Notes: generated by a model not told the origin, from the letters alone. Positions 46,710-58,599 are shown, counted from the stretch's first letter. The stretch is DNA of 64,000 bases from Epiperipatus broadwayi (GCA_028023455.1 JAQFVV010006550.1:310001-374000), one strand, 5' to 3'. A program made the numbers and translations.

Positions 46710-47883
46710 TACACCTGGGTCTCTTTTTACACAGATTTATTTAACACGATTTTGAAGTTACGCGATTCATGTTTCACCGAAAGTCGAACTCCGATAATGC
46801 GCTATTACATTAAATAATAAATTTTGCACACTTACATTATATTGAAAGTAATAGCACATTATTGGAATTCGACTTTCATCTTAGTAATTTCAATATTTTC
46901 AGTGCTTTATAATAGTAAGATTTTATGCAATAATAAAATTAAAATCATGATTTCCACATTTTATGTATACATACAATAAATTTTACAAGATTATAATGTA
47001 AATTTGTTCAAACATTGTGCGTGCTAATTTTGCATTTTAAATCACATTCTGTTTTTGCTTTTTTAAAAAGAACGTAATCAATTATTAATCATTTAGTGTC
47101 CGCAAGTTTATTTTTAAAAGATGAGTAATAGCAGTGGGCACAATTAAATTTGAGAATTAAAAATTAAAATCTGATTTTTAATTGTAATTAACAACTTAAA
47201 AATTACTTATGGCAACTTGAAATTAATGTGATGTAAAACTAAATTTGATTTTTAAATGGAATTGAAAATTAAAAAATTAAAGACAAAAATAAGAATTTAA
47301 TTTTTAGATGTTAGTTTTAATTAAATTTTTTCCAGCAGTGGTGAATAAATGTCTTTTTATTATCATAAGTCTAAGTTCATAAACAATTAATAAAATCATC
47401 ATCTCAAAGATTAATTACTAAATACATTGTCACCAGAAAACCATCAACACAACGTGAGAGTGACATTGGCACTAGTTGTATTTCCTCTTGTGAGAATTGA
47501 TTTTTTACCAGTTTGCAAATGAACATGTTTTTCGGCAAATAGCAATAATAATTAAAACATGTATAAAAAATGTAAATTACTGTACTGTAAATTATGCATA
47601 AAAATATATTATTTTGAATAAAATTAAATATTATAGTTAAAAAAAGTTTGTCTTGTATCAATTTTTTTCAAATTTGAAATATTTTATTAGTCATATTTTA
47701 TTTCCTTATTTTTTTTTGCTTGAATTTTAAAGCAATTTTACATTGGTGCTTTTATGTGAATTTTGGAAAATCACAGACCGCATCCCCTCTTTTTCAATGT
47801 AAGTTACGTCTATTTTTGCGTGATTTCATTTGCGCGTGTTTTCTGAGGAACCGATCTATCGCATAAAATGAGACCCAGGTGTA
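46710..47883. mobile_element. Non-autonomous pogo/Tigger-like transposon
   Basis: CACCTGGGTCTC at 46712 and its inverse at 47870-47881, each bordered by TA. The right end, read inward, continues ATTTTATGCGATAG, GGTTCC and GCGCAAATGAAATCACGC, a style typical of pogo/Tigger ends. Inside is a hairpin near 46780-46886 (AAAGTCGAACTCCGATAATG against CATTATTGGAATTCGACTTT). No transposase frame. The homologous place in unit A (42170) reads straight through. Confidence 0.75.
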
Positions 47884-48371
47884 TCTGCTATCCACAAAGA
47901 ATGTTCTTCATTTTTACAAATCAATTTAATATGTCCAATTGCTTTGGCGATTAAACAAATACAATTATTCTTGAATTAAAGGCCATGTTTGCATTATTCA
48001 AGCCAAAAACACTATCCCAACTCTGATTGGATAATATGTTGTTGAAAATAACATGTGATAGTTTATTAATATACAAATAGGTACTGTAATAGTTAAAAAA
48101 CAATTTAAAAAGCATTTCAGGGCATGATGCATATTTAAAATACTGATTAACTTTAATATATAAGTGCCCAAGCAACCATAAACAAGATCACCTTTTAAGC
48201 ATAAATAAAACATTTACCTGCTAAAATTGTAACAAATCCATGTATCAACAAATACAATTATGATCTTTTATTAATAAATCTATATTTACATCAGCAATTA
48301 TCAATACATAGGATGAATTTAATTTAGAAGATAAATCAAATTTTCTAACAAAATATACAGTAGAACTATTA

Positions 48372-48373
<2 letters not shown>

Positions 48374-48406
<33 letters not shown>
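48374..48406. repeat. (TA)n microsatellite
   Basis: About 33 bp of pure TA at the right limit of recognisable unit B. Confidence 0.95.
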
Positions 48407-48408
<2 letters not shown>

Positions 48409-48656
48409 AAAACAAATAATGTTACCAATTTGGTACATGCTCTATGACATTTTGAATGCCAGGGAGCCCCCAAATCATGACTGATAAAATCAAGCAATAA
48501 ATGTTGTCAGATAATCCTACCATAAATAATAATTAAAGTGTTCCAGATATTTTTCCCATTCCATATAAAAATGACATTTTTCATCAAAAACAAACAAACA
48601 TAAATTTCACAGAATTAAGTGTAATCAAAAAAAATTATAATTTCAAAAATAAAATA

Positions 48657-48780
48657 AACTGAGATACTGGCAAATCTCTTTGTGCTCATTAGAATACTTA
48701 ACTTACAGCCAATCAGATGTTATGAAAGCTGTCCAAACCTTAAATACATGACAAAGATTTTACGAGAAAAGGGCAAATGA
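48657..48780 (+). repeat. Single arm of fold-back family G
   Basis: CTGAGATACTGGCAAATCTC, AGCCAATCAGATG and ACAAAGATTTTACGAGAAAA correspond to one arm of 33732-34007. Confidence 0.7.
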
Positions 48781-48794
48781 CAAAATATTTTTTT

Positions 48795-51700
48795 TTTACT
48801 CGTGTAATCACATGATCAAAAAAACAGCACAAAACTATTGAAATGAAATGTTAAAAATAATATTTAGCAAATATTACTGATTAGGAAATGACCAAATTAA
48901 CTAATGTAATCAGATAATGAAAACAAGTAAATAACTCTAGAAATCAAATAACAAAAATAATAGTAATTAGACAATGATCAAAAATATTAATGTAATAAAG
49001 TGACCAAATAATAAAATCAAGTTAACTCTAGAAATCAAATGTAAAAAATTTTAGTAATTAGAGAATGACAAAATTAGGTAATAAAAAGTTAAAATAATAC
49101 TAATGTATTTAACTTTTAAGCTGGCATAACAAAAAAAAACAATATTTAGCTAATATTAGTAATTAAGAAATGACCTAAAATTAGCATGATCATTATGATC
49201 CCCCAATCAAATAACTCTTGAAATAAAATATCAAGAAATTAATAATTAGGGAATAATAAAAAAATCAAATATCAAAATTTACCATAAAAATTAGCATAAT
49301 AAAAACTCAAAAACAATAAGTTGTTTATTCTTAAAATGTGGTGGCTTGTATTAATATAAGTATTACAGACAAATAAACTTGTATAACCTAATAAGAATTA
49401 AATGTGCTTAAACTAAAGTATTTAAATTTTACAATTAATAAGAAAACAATAAATCCACATTATCAAAATTAGTATTGAAATTCCAACAACAAATAGAGTG
49501 ATTTTAATTCACATAAAATAGTTCAAATTTCTTGTCTGTAAACTAAAGTATTTTACTTTTAAAATATATGCAGCAACCACATGCTTGCCCTAATATTAAA
49601 CATGGCAGTTCCCAAAAAAAAATTGCAAAAACAATATGTCACAAATATTAGTAATTAGGAAATGACCAAATAATTAGCATAATCATGTGACCAAACAAAA
49701 TGGTTTACTATTGAAATCAGATATAAAAATTCAATATATTGCAAATATTAGCAATTAGGAAATGATAAAAATTAGAATAAACTATCCACATTATCAAAAG
49801 TAACAATTATTCAAATTAAATACTGTAGATATTATTTTAAACAAAACATTAAAACTTTTAAAAATATTTAAATAAAATATTTTAATTTGCAATCAACAAG
49901 CATTACATTTTGCATCAAACCTTCAAATGCAAGAGATATATTAAAATCCTGAGATATCATGGCTGAATACAAGAAAGTGCATAGCTAATGAACTGTGCTG
50001 AAACTAAAGTATTATAACTTTACAATTAGAAAGCATCATAGTCTAAAAGTCATTAAATGTTTAATTATAAGACAAATATTAATAATGAATATAAATTGCA
50101 TACAGCAAATATTAAAATTAATAAATAAAAGTATATAACTCTTTCACATGATTAGAAAATAAAAACAAAATCTAAACAAAAAACCTTGGGTGTAAATAAA
50201 CATGCACAAGTAATTATCAATTTATTAAATATTAAAATTAATGTTAGAATTAATTAAATATTAAATTTATATTTTACATTAGGTTTTTGAAAATTAAAAT
50301 AGATTTTAGATCACCTCAGTGTCTGCAAGCACTATAGTGTCATATTTCTTGATATGGATAAAAATATTTGGTGTTGCATGGTCATCCAAAAAGGCTCATA
50401 TTTGACCTTTTATATTTTTAGAGCACTAAAAATATCCAACTATAAAATTAAAACCAACTTTAAAATGGTCATAATATTAAGATAATATGACCTTTTGCAT
50501 GAATGAAATACCTACAATGAATAATATGTGAGAATACTTACTTTATGTTGATTTTTTAGGTGGATATACTTTTTATTGCTTTACAAAATAAAAGTTGAAA
50601 GATTAGTTCTTTAATGAGAGGGGATCCTAGTCATCAAAATTTTTACCTGCTATTTATTTTGACAGGTTACCTTGTAAAACCTAATTTAGTTTTCAAAAAT
50701 CAACATAAAATATAAATTTAATATTTGTTAATTCTAACATTAATTTTAATATTTATTAAACTGATAAGTACTTGTACATGTGTTTTATATCCATGTTTTT
50801 GTTAGTTTAATAATGTTTTATTCATTTTTATCTTTTAATTATGTATAATATGGTTTTATAGTTCTTTTTATTAATTTAATATTTATTATATGTGGCTTAA
50901 ATTTATTAGGCAATATTTTTTCTCTTAATTGAAATTTGATGATATTTAAAATGCAATGCTACTTAATTATAAAATTAAAAGACTTTCCTTTCTGTACATG
51001 TTTTTTCATAATTGAATTCATTAGTTATGCATTTTTTTCTGTATTTTTGTACTATATTTTATAATTTTCTTATATTTTTACAAATGAGCATTTAATGGCA
51101 TTTAAATGCTTGTTAACTGTTAAATTAAATTATTTTATTAAACTAAATATTTTTGAAATTTTAATGTTTATTTGATTTTAAAATTTTCTATATTTGATAC
51201 TATGAATGCATGAATATACTATTCTTTATTGTTTCCTAATTATTAATATTAGAAACATATTATTTTTTGATATTTGATTAAAATAGTAATTATAATTTTT
51301 TTAGTTATGTGATTATGCTAATTTTTGGTCATTTCCTAATTACTAATATTTGCTACATATTATTTTTGCAAATTTATTTTGATTTCCAAACTTAACATTA
51401 ATATGAACATATAGTTGCTACCATGTTTTAAAAGTAAATGTTTTAGTTTATGGACAAGAAGTTTGAACATTTTTATGTGGTTTAAAATCAGTCTATTTGA
51501 CATTCAAATATCAACATTAGTTTTGGTAATGTGGATTTTTTTTTGGTAAATGAAAAAATTTAAATACTTCAGTTTAAGTACATTCAATTTTTGTGCTAGT
51601 TTATTCAATCATATTTCTAAAAGTAAAAATTTTAGTATTGTTTTTAATATTTAATTATTCTAAATTTTTTGGTTATTTTGTAATTAGTATGATTTTTATT

Positions 51701-52160
51701 TGATTTCTTTTGGTCACTTTTTAATTACTAATTTTTTTGACATTTGATTTAAAGAGGTTACTTGGATTTTTTTTGATCACATGATTATGTTAATATTTGG
51801 GTCATTTTCTAATTGGTAATATTTGCTAATTATTATTTGTTGATATGCCATATTTTAAAAGTAAAATAGTTTAATATTGCTTTTCATTTTTTATTATGCT
51901 ATTTACTTTGGTCATTTCCTAATTTATGAACACTTTTTGTATTTGATTTCCAGAATTTTTTTTTTTTTTCTGTCACAAGGTTACACTAATTTTTTTGGCC
52001 ATTTCCTAAATACTAAAACTTACTAAATATTATTTTTTGACGTTTGATTGTTTTTAGTCACATGATTATGCTAATGGTTTTGGTCATTGCGTAATTACTA
52101 ATATTTTTGATATTTGACTTCAGGAATTATTTGGGGGTTTTGATCATACAATTATACTTA
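48795..52160. repeat. 3.4-kb palindrome built of about 90-bp subrepeats
   Basis: The left arm (48795-50300) carries repeated AGTAATTAGGAAATGACC with AATCATGTGACC and TTGAAATCA-type words; the right arm (50690-52160) carries the inverse, GGTCATTTCCTAATTACTAA, CACATGATTATGC and TTTGATTTC. Near the centre, AATATTAAAATTAATGTTAG at 50227 is inverted at about 50735-50755. The spacer of about 380 bp (50310-50690) is unrelated. Very AT-rich, no frame. It lies between units B and C. It may be a satellite-bearing fold-back element; no terminal duplication was identified. Confidence 0.8.
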
Positions 52161-53341
52161 TTTCTATAAAAAGTCTGTTTTTTAAATGAAAATTGAAATA
52201 TTCTATGTGATTAGATAGGGTACCTAGACAAAATTTGTTATTACTTTTAGTATTATTATCTGATATTCTTTATCAAATTGTTGTGATAGCATAGGTCTTG
52301 GGACTTCCCTGTGGCGTCCAAAATACTACAGTGTTTATTAAATTAGCACTGAAATATCTCCATAAGGAAAAATTACTATAACTACTCAAAATAGTAAATG
52401 TTGAACTATAATTTAAATGTTTTTAGTAGTCATCACAAGTCTTGAATGCCAATAAAAATTATGATTTATATAAATGTTGTTCCTCATTAGATATTAGTTA
52501 CCAAGACAATGCCAAAATAATGATGCTGGAAATATTTTACAGAGATTATTAAAAACAAAAATATTTTTAGGTGATTTCAACAAACAAAATTCTGATAAAT
52601 TAACACTAGCTATTAACAAATAATAGATAATTTAAATGTCTACTTTTCTATGTTATAGTGTTTAGTCTTCTAATATTGCAAATCCAAAAGTTTGATGTAT
52701 TTTATATTAAGTTCAAAACAAAAGATTTTAAAAGCATTTTTTTCTAAATTGAAAATAAAATAAAACTTTAGCGAAGAATTATTATGAAACCTTAAGAGAC
52801 GTTTTTTCTGCTTTTTAAAAGATTACATTTTAATTCAAAATAAGCTATTATTTATATTGCTTTTGTTTTATTTTTATTAGAATTTTAATTTTTGAAAATG
52901 TACAAATGATTTCGAAAAAGATAAATTTATGCATAAATTCTGTTTAAAAATTGCTCATAATTAGTCAGAATTGATAACGAATCCAAACAATTCCCCACTG
53001 CATACATATAATAAACTAAGCTGTGATAAAAATATATCAATTTTAATTAATTTTATTACTGCTTTGATTAATATGTTTTTGTTAAGTGAGTTCGCGATAG
53101 ATATTTTAAATGTCTCATAACTATAACATTACACATGTTTTATAGCACAAAGATTTCGCGAAAAATAAGTTTATTTATGCACAAAAACTTATATAGCAGA
53201 TTGTAATAATTACCTATACTTAGCTCAGTTTAATAGCAAATCGTATGATTTATAAAATTTAAAAACTTTAAAAACTATTAAATTGAAAAAACAACAAAGA
53301 TAAATATAAATCATACAAGTGAAGATAATATCTTGCTTTTA

Positions 53342-53940
53342 TCAGTGTATTGATAGTTTACACAGAAGCTAAACTCTCCATACAGTACTGCCACTGGTGC
53401 AAACCTGAGTAATCAATAGATGCATCCATTGATTACTCGGGTGTGTAACAGTGGCGCTACTGTATGGAGAGTTTAGGCTCTGTATAAATAGCTTGTGGAA
53501 GCATAAGGAATGGTTCTAATATGATATTTAGTGATTTAACACCAATCCTGTCCAATGGGATTATGGTGACTGTGGTTATTAAAAAACCAAAGGCACCAAA
53601 ATGTATGGATGCTGAATTGAGTTCAGATCTATAAGACTATACAAGCAAATTGCATTGAATTGGAAAACATTATTCATTATAGCCTCAAAGCTTTATAGTT
53701 AGCTAATAACATTAACAGTGGCTGCTGGAGGGTTGCATTAGATCCTAAAATCTAAGTGCAGTGCTCTCAGATCCAAGGCTCTTCACTAATAAAAACCACA
53801 AGCTAGAAACTAGTTTGGGGATATTGGTCTGGCTTGCATTGAGTAGTACTACTGTATGGAGAGTTTAGCCTCTGTGTAAACAGCTTGTGTAAGCATAAGA
53901 AATAGTGATCATGTGATTATCATGTGATGTATTGATACTT
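53342..53940. mobile_element. H1 element with 9-bp target duplication
   Basis: GTATTGATA occurs directly left of GTTTACACAG and directly right of ATCATGTGAT. Unit B reads straight through here (GTGCATTGATAGTTGTTTG). The right end is complete, the left truncated. It contains a short inner palindrome (53370-53475) and the long body with a degenerate ribozyme near 53778-53830 (CACTAATAAAAACC, AGAAACTAGTT). Confidence 0.85.
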
Positions 53941-54959
53941 GTTTGATTAACATAGTTTATCTTAAGCTAATAATTGCTACATACTTACTTATCAACCAGT
54001 AACTGAATTGATAGATCAGTTCAATATAAACCATTTGAAATAAAAGTGCTATTGCTATCTGTGATGTTAAAAAATTTGTGAGATAAGTCTGGTCCAGATT
54101 TGAAACACAGATCATACACAGGCTAAATGAGATGATATACAAATGGCTATGCCTTAAAGTTCTTATAAATTATGTATATTCATTCTCATTTATATATAGA
54201 CTATATAATCCTATAAAGCTAACACTAAGCAGATTATAATACTTGGTTTCAAAAATTCATAATTTTTTTTTAAAATATGAATTACGAATAGCCACATAAA
54301 AAGTAAGATATAAATAATGTATGAGACATACATTTACATATTATACATTAATCGTCTAAACAATCACACAAACAGAACTGGAGTAAGAGTAGAAACATGT
54401 TCTTTTTACAAATATACAGTGTAGGAATATTTAGGGAAAATGTGTATCAGTTAATAATGCAGTATAAAATTTAAATTATGCTAAAGTATAGGTTATGATT
54501 AGTAATTCATAATATTTATTCACACCTTCAGAAAAGTTTTATTAGAATTTAGTTTAACAATGCCATCCATGCTTACACATCTCAGATATCTATGAATAAA
54601 TTAGATGTGAACACATATTTTACATAGTTGAGAAATCAGGAAATTTATGATCTCAATATCAGGTTTCATGTGAACTATTAAAAAAAGCTGTTTGGTCAAG
54701 AAATTTATAGAAAAGGAAAATCATGACTAACTTTCCATAATATTACACAGATATACAAATGTCAAATATTCATTGGATCCACCGTATTTTTGTAGTTTAA
54801 TTGGAAAACATTTGGCATCATTTTTGGAGAACTATTAGTAATCGTTCAACTTTAGTAAAGATAGAATTGTAAAACTTGAATAAAGATCTTTGTCCTTTTG
54901 TTGGAAAAAAATAGCTTGTCCACAACAGTATCTTACAAATTAACCATTCATTCAGTGTA

Positions 54960-55515
54960 CTGAATGTTTACTCTAGTAAACAGAGGGATTTGAATTTAGG
55001 AGTTTCAGTTCTACATTCTTCTTCCATTCCATTTCAAACAACTGATACTCATGACTACACATGTGTGGAAAAGATAAATAGTCCCCAATAAACATATTTT
55101 GTGCAGAATTAGCATAAATCAATTGGGTCAGATCATAATATGCAATTGTCCAAGGTGTTAGATTGACATAATGTCTACCTGGATGTAACTAAAATATCAA
55201 ATCAACCAAAAACTTTGAGTGTTCCATTATTGATTTTTTAATGAAATGGATGGTTGAATTGTTAGGAAGTGTGAGAAGATTAAAGCCTGTCCATTAAAGT
55301 TTAAGGAATTGCTATCTTAATATAAGCCAAGTAGTGATTGCATATATGTATGGGAGATTATGATCTGACCCCACTAATGACTGCTATTTCCAGACAAAAT
55401 ATGTATATTCGGACTCATTTTTTTACAGGTGTATGATCATGTGTATCGGTTGTTTGAGATGGAATGGAGGATAAGTACAGACTAAAAATTCTAAGTTCAA
55501 ATCCCTCTGTTTAGA
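54960..55515. mobile_element. H2 fold-back element within unit C
   Basis: Left arm AGAGGGATTTGAATTTAGG with a ribozyme remnant on the minus strand near 55083-55140; right arm AAGCCTGTCCATTAAAGTTT, GATCTGACCC, AAAATATGTATATTCGG and the outer AAGTTCAAATCCCTCTG. A segment at 55150-55235 separates the arms. Unit B lacks it. Confidence 0.75.
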
Positions 55516-56879
55516 GTATTCCAAACTTTGGAAATCCTAAAGCAACTAATATTTTTCTTACCTTTTGTAAAAATTGACCAGGACAATATATGGCCTAATG
55601 TCTACTTTCATGATATTAGAATGGCTCATATTTTTATAAAATTATAATTGTAGTGGATATGAAATTTTACAGGACAGTCAATCTTAGAGTTTAGTTTTAT
55701 AATCTACTTTATTTAATATATTTGTAGGTGATTTGTTTTTTTCCTGAAATAGAAGAATCAATAAATATAGGAAAAGATTTGAAATCTTTTTCAAAGATTG
55801 GATCTTTATACCAATGAAGATTGTATTCTCAAATTTTCATCCTAATAAATGGATAGACCTCTTAATCTGAGTGTAATCTTTTGCAACTACAAATCTGATG
55901 CATAATCATACACATTTGACTGTAAACTAATTTATTATCATTATTTATTTAAAATAAGATTAAAATTATGAATAATCTCCTTGGAATGTTGTCTGCCATT
56001 CCCTGATGTTATAATCCAAGTGCTTTATGGATCACATCCTTAGTATTACTTTTTTCAGTAGCTAAATTATGTGTTTGCATAATACAAATCCTTTTTTAAA
56101 ATAAATATTACAGATACATTCAAGTCTACCCTTTTAAAATAGCTCTTTGTTTTCTTATATATTCATTCATCAGATGTTAGAAGAGATGATGTTTCACAGA
56201 AAATATATATAAAGCTGATGATCAAATCAGACTTTTGAACAACTCAAGATATAGTTTTTCCATTGAAGATTCATGCCAAATTAAGATCCATTTTTTTAGG
56301 TGTTTTCATTCAAGAATATGCAATGTAAAGAATTATGATGTGGAAAATAATATTTTTAAGAAACTTGAAAAGATTGTATTTTCACATCTGACAATAAAAG
56401 TAGCTGGATTTGAGCTTCCAAAATGCAACAGAATTGCCATCAGTAGATTCAGGATAAACCATAATCATTGTACTCGCAGCTGTATAAATAAAGTTTATCA
56501 ATCACTGGTAATCATGATGCACATGGTTAATAAAATATATTCTATAGTGGCAGAATGAAAGATATTATTAAAGTTACTATTTATTTCCTGGTTGGAATTG
56601 TTACAAGTTTATATATATATAATCCCAGTGCATAACGCTATACTGAAATAAATATACAAATATCAAGTTCTTTGTTTGAGTTTGTTCGTATTTCAATATA
56701 TAACATCTTATAGCAGACAGTTCAAAGCGGTATCGTTTTGAGCTGGCTATTTTGAAATACGAACTCTAATGTATTAATATATTAGTTCACAGAGGGCGGT
56801 ACTGGATTTCTTAACCATGTGGGGTGATTTAATGCTTAATATATATATATATATAAATGGAGTCAGTGTAGAATTTCGT

Positions 56880-57205
56880 TATACTGAATGTTTCTTATAT
56901 ATGTAATTAGAGAAATTTGAAACTCTGGATTTTTCAGTGTATTCATCAGGGTAAGAAGATTGAAGCCTGTCCACTAAAGTTTGAGAAATTGCTATCTTAA
57001 TATAAACTGAGTACTGATTGTATATATGTGTGTAGGAGATTATAATCTGGCCCAACTGATGAGTGCTGGTTCTGCACAGGGTACATATATTGGGGATCAT
57101 GTATTTTTTTTTATGTGTGTAGTCATATGCATTGATTGCTTGAGATGGAGTGGAGGATGAATAGACTAAAAGATCCTGGGTAAAAATCTCTCTAATTACA
57201 TATAT
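56880..57205. mobile_element. H2 element, asymmetric
   Basis: Left arm cut to its outer 50 bp (AAATTTGAAACTCTGGATTT), joined to a full right arm from GAAGCCTGTCCACTAAAG. The motif at about 57050-57110 has CCCAA, CTGATGA, GTGC/GCAC, AGGG for GAAA, then TTGGGGATCATG. Stem I CCCAA/TTGGG is perfect, but the core is damaged. Confidence 0.75.
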
Positions 57206-57522
57206 ATTTATATATAAACAAATAAATACTATCCCAGGTACCTAATATATGTACAACTAACAAATTTTATCAATTAAAATCTAAAAGCATATAGATATTA
57301 ATTATTTTTAGTTTTAATTGATGGATTTTTTTAGAATGTGTATAATTGTGCATTTGGGATACTATAATACTAATATTTAGGTATAGTATTTAAATATATG
57401 TATATTGTCTATACTAGACAATGTAATTATAAGGACCTTGAACTCAGACTTTCAAGATCTCTACCTATTCAATCCATCTTATACAACCAATACACATTAC
57501 CACATAAATGTGAAAAAGATAA

Positions 57523-57579
57523 GTAATCTCCATTATACATATTTCGTGCTGAACAGCTCTCATCAGTTGGTCCAGATCA
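57523..57579 (-). ncRNA. Hammerhead ribozyme-like motif, family H2
   Basis: Minus strand: GATCTGGACCAA, CTGATGA (57560-57566), stem II GAGCT-GTTC-AGCAC (one A-A mismatch), GAAA (57542-57545), TATGTATA, then ATGGAGATT. Stem III pairs AUA with UAU, with U then A before the presumed cleavage site; stem I pairs CCA/UGG and GAUC/GAUU. All core boxes are intact. Confidence 0.8.
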
Positions 57580-57871
57580 CTATCTCCCATGCAGCTCAGT
57601 TTACATTAAGATAGCAAATCTTTAAACTTTAATAAATAAGCTTCAATCTTCTCCACTCTCCAACTCTTCAGCCATCACTACCATTGAAAATCAGGATGGA
57701 ATACTCAAAGCCCTTGTTGATGCCAATATTCAGCATTCCATCTTCAGATTTTCAATGAAATGGATAGCTGAGTTGGAGAGTGGAGAAGATTGAAGCTTGT
57801 CATTAAAATTTGAAAATTTGCCATGTTAACATAAACTGAGCACTAACTGTATATATGTGTGAGTGAGAGAT

Positions 57872-57907
57872 GGTGATCTGGACCAAATGATGAGTGCTGG
57901 TTCAGCA

Positions 57908-57977
<70 letters not shown>

Positions 57978-57984
57978 GATCAAT
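57872..57984 (+). ncRNA. Hammerhead-like motif with (TA)n in stem III, family H2
   Basis: GATCTGGACCAA, ATGATGA, perfect stem II GTGCT-GGTTC-AGCAC, then ACTA where GAAA is expected, followed by 63 bp of TA repeat and TTGGAGATC closing stem I. It gives the cleanest stem II of the family, but the core is broken. Confidence 0.65.
57911..57973. repeat. (TA)n microsatellite
   Basis: Pure TA, occupying the stem III position of the H2 ribozyme. Confidence 0.95.
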
Positions 57985-58079
57985 TATCTTTTTCACATGT
58001 ATGTGTCATGTGTATCAGTTCTATAGAATGGATTGAATAAATATAGGGAGCTTGAAAGTGTGAGTTCACGTCCCTTATA

Positions 58080-58084
<5 letters not shown>

Positions 58085-58145
<61 letters not shown>
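58085..58145. repeat. (TA)n microsatellite
   Basis: Pure TA immediately after the outer end of the H2 element. Confidence 0.95.
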
Positions 58146-58151
<6 letters not shown>

Positions 58152-58194
58152 CAATACCCATTATAAAATATATATATATTAAAAAAAATGTACA

Positions 58195-58308
58195 GTAAAT
58201 ATAATATTATAGTCCGAATTCTTTTGTAGCGCCGATTACATGGTAATCCAATTAATCGAAAGTGCTACAAAAGTATTTGGACCATAATATTATATTTATC
58301 ATTAATTA
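58195..58308. repeat. Short fold-back element
   Basis: GTAAATATAATATTATAGTC and TTCTTTTGTAGC are inverted as GCTACAAAAGTATT and GACCATAATATTATATTTAT, around a 33-base centre containing GATTACATGGTAATC. Confidence 0.8.
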
Positions 58309-58599
58309 TATATATATAATTTCATTTTTTGTAATTAAATTGAAATCTTTAGTGTCTACAGATTGCCTTCACAACAGATGAAGACTGCTGATAGTTGTTT
58401 TGCATTAGCATTGTTTAAGTGTTGACTGTTTCCCTGTATTTACATTATTTACCTATCTACCCTTGGGATTATTAACTTTAATATCTAAGCAATACATCGT
58501 TGTAATGCAGTTTGAATATTATAATTGACTTTGTTGGTTTGTTTTCAAAGCAGGTTACATTTATCTATTTAATAAGGTTTATTTAAACTTCTCTAAATT

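Larger units (their letters stand above)
43300..48420. repeat. Paralogous unit B
   Basis: Direct-orientation homologue of unit C. Matches by eye include GATTATTAAAAA with TTCAATAAACAAAATATTGATAAATC (43585-43650) against 52545-52600; GATAAATTTATGCA (43958) against 52919; the GTGCATTGATAGTTGTTTG stretch (44323) against 53340/53932; TCAGATATCTATG (44968) against 54570; and GATATTAGAATAGG (45392) against 55610. Interrupted by a SINE (45688) and a pogo-like element (46712). Offset to unit C is about 9 kb. No conserved frame was found. Confidence 0.7.
52280..56560. repeat. Paralogous unit C
   Basis: Direct-orientation copy of unit B (43300-46540) interrupted by H1 (53351-53935) and H2 (about 54960-55515). 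Its last part, 56172-56490, is also shared with unit A. Identity by eye is moderate, with many indels, so the duplication is old. The 107-codon frame at 56235 is not preserved in A or B and is probably fortuitous. Confidence 0.7.
57420..58080. mobile_element. H2 fold-back element, complete copy
   Basis: Left outer end AAGGACCTTGAACTCAGAC and right outer end GTGAGTTCACGTCCC face each other; the inner AACTTTAATAAATAAGCTTC is matched by GAAGCTTGTCATTAAAATTT, and GTGGAGAAGATTG inner words are inverted about 57700. Each arm has a ribozyme motif. Confidence 0.85.

Noticed and set aside
56235-56558. 107-codon open frame, considered as a gene in unit C
   Set aside because: The homologous stretches in units A and B carry stops and indels in this frame, and the protein has no recognisable motif.
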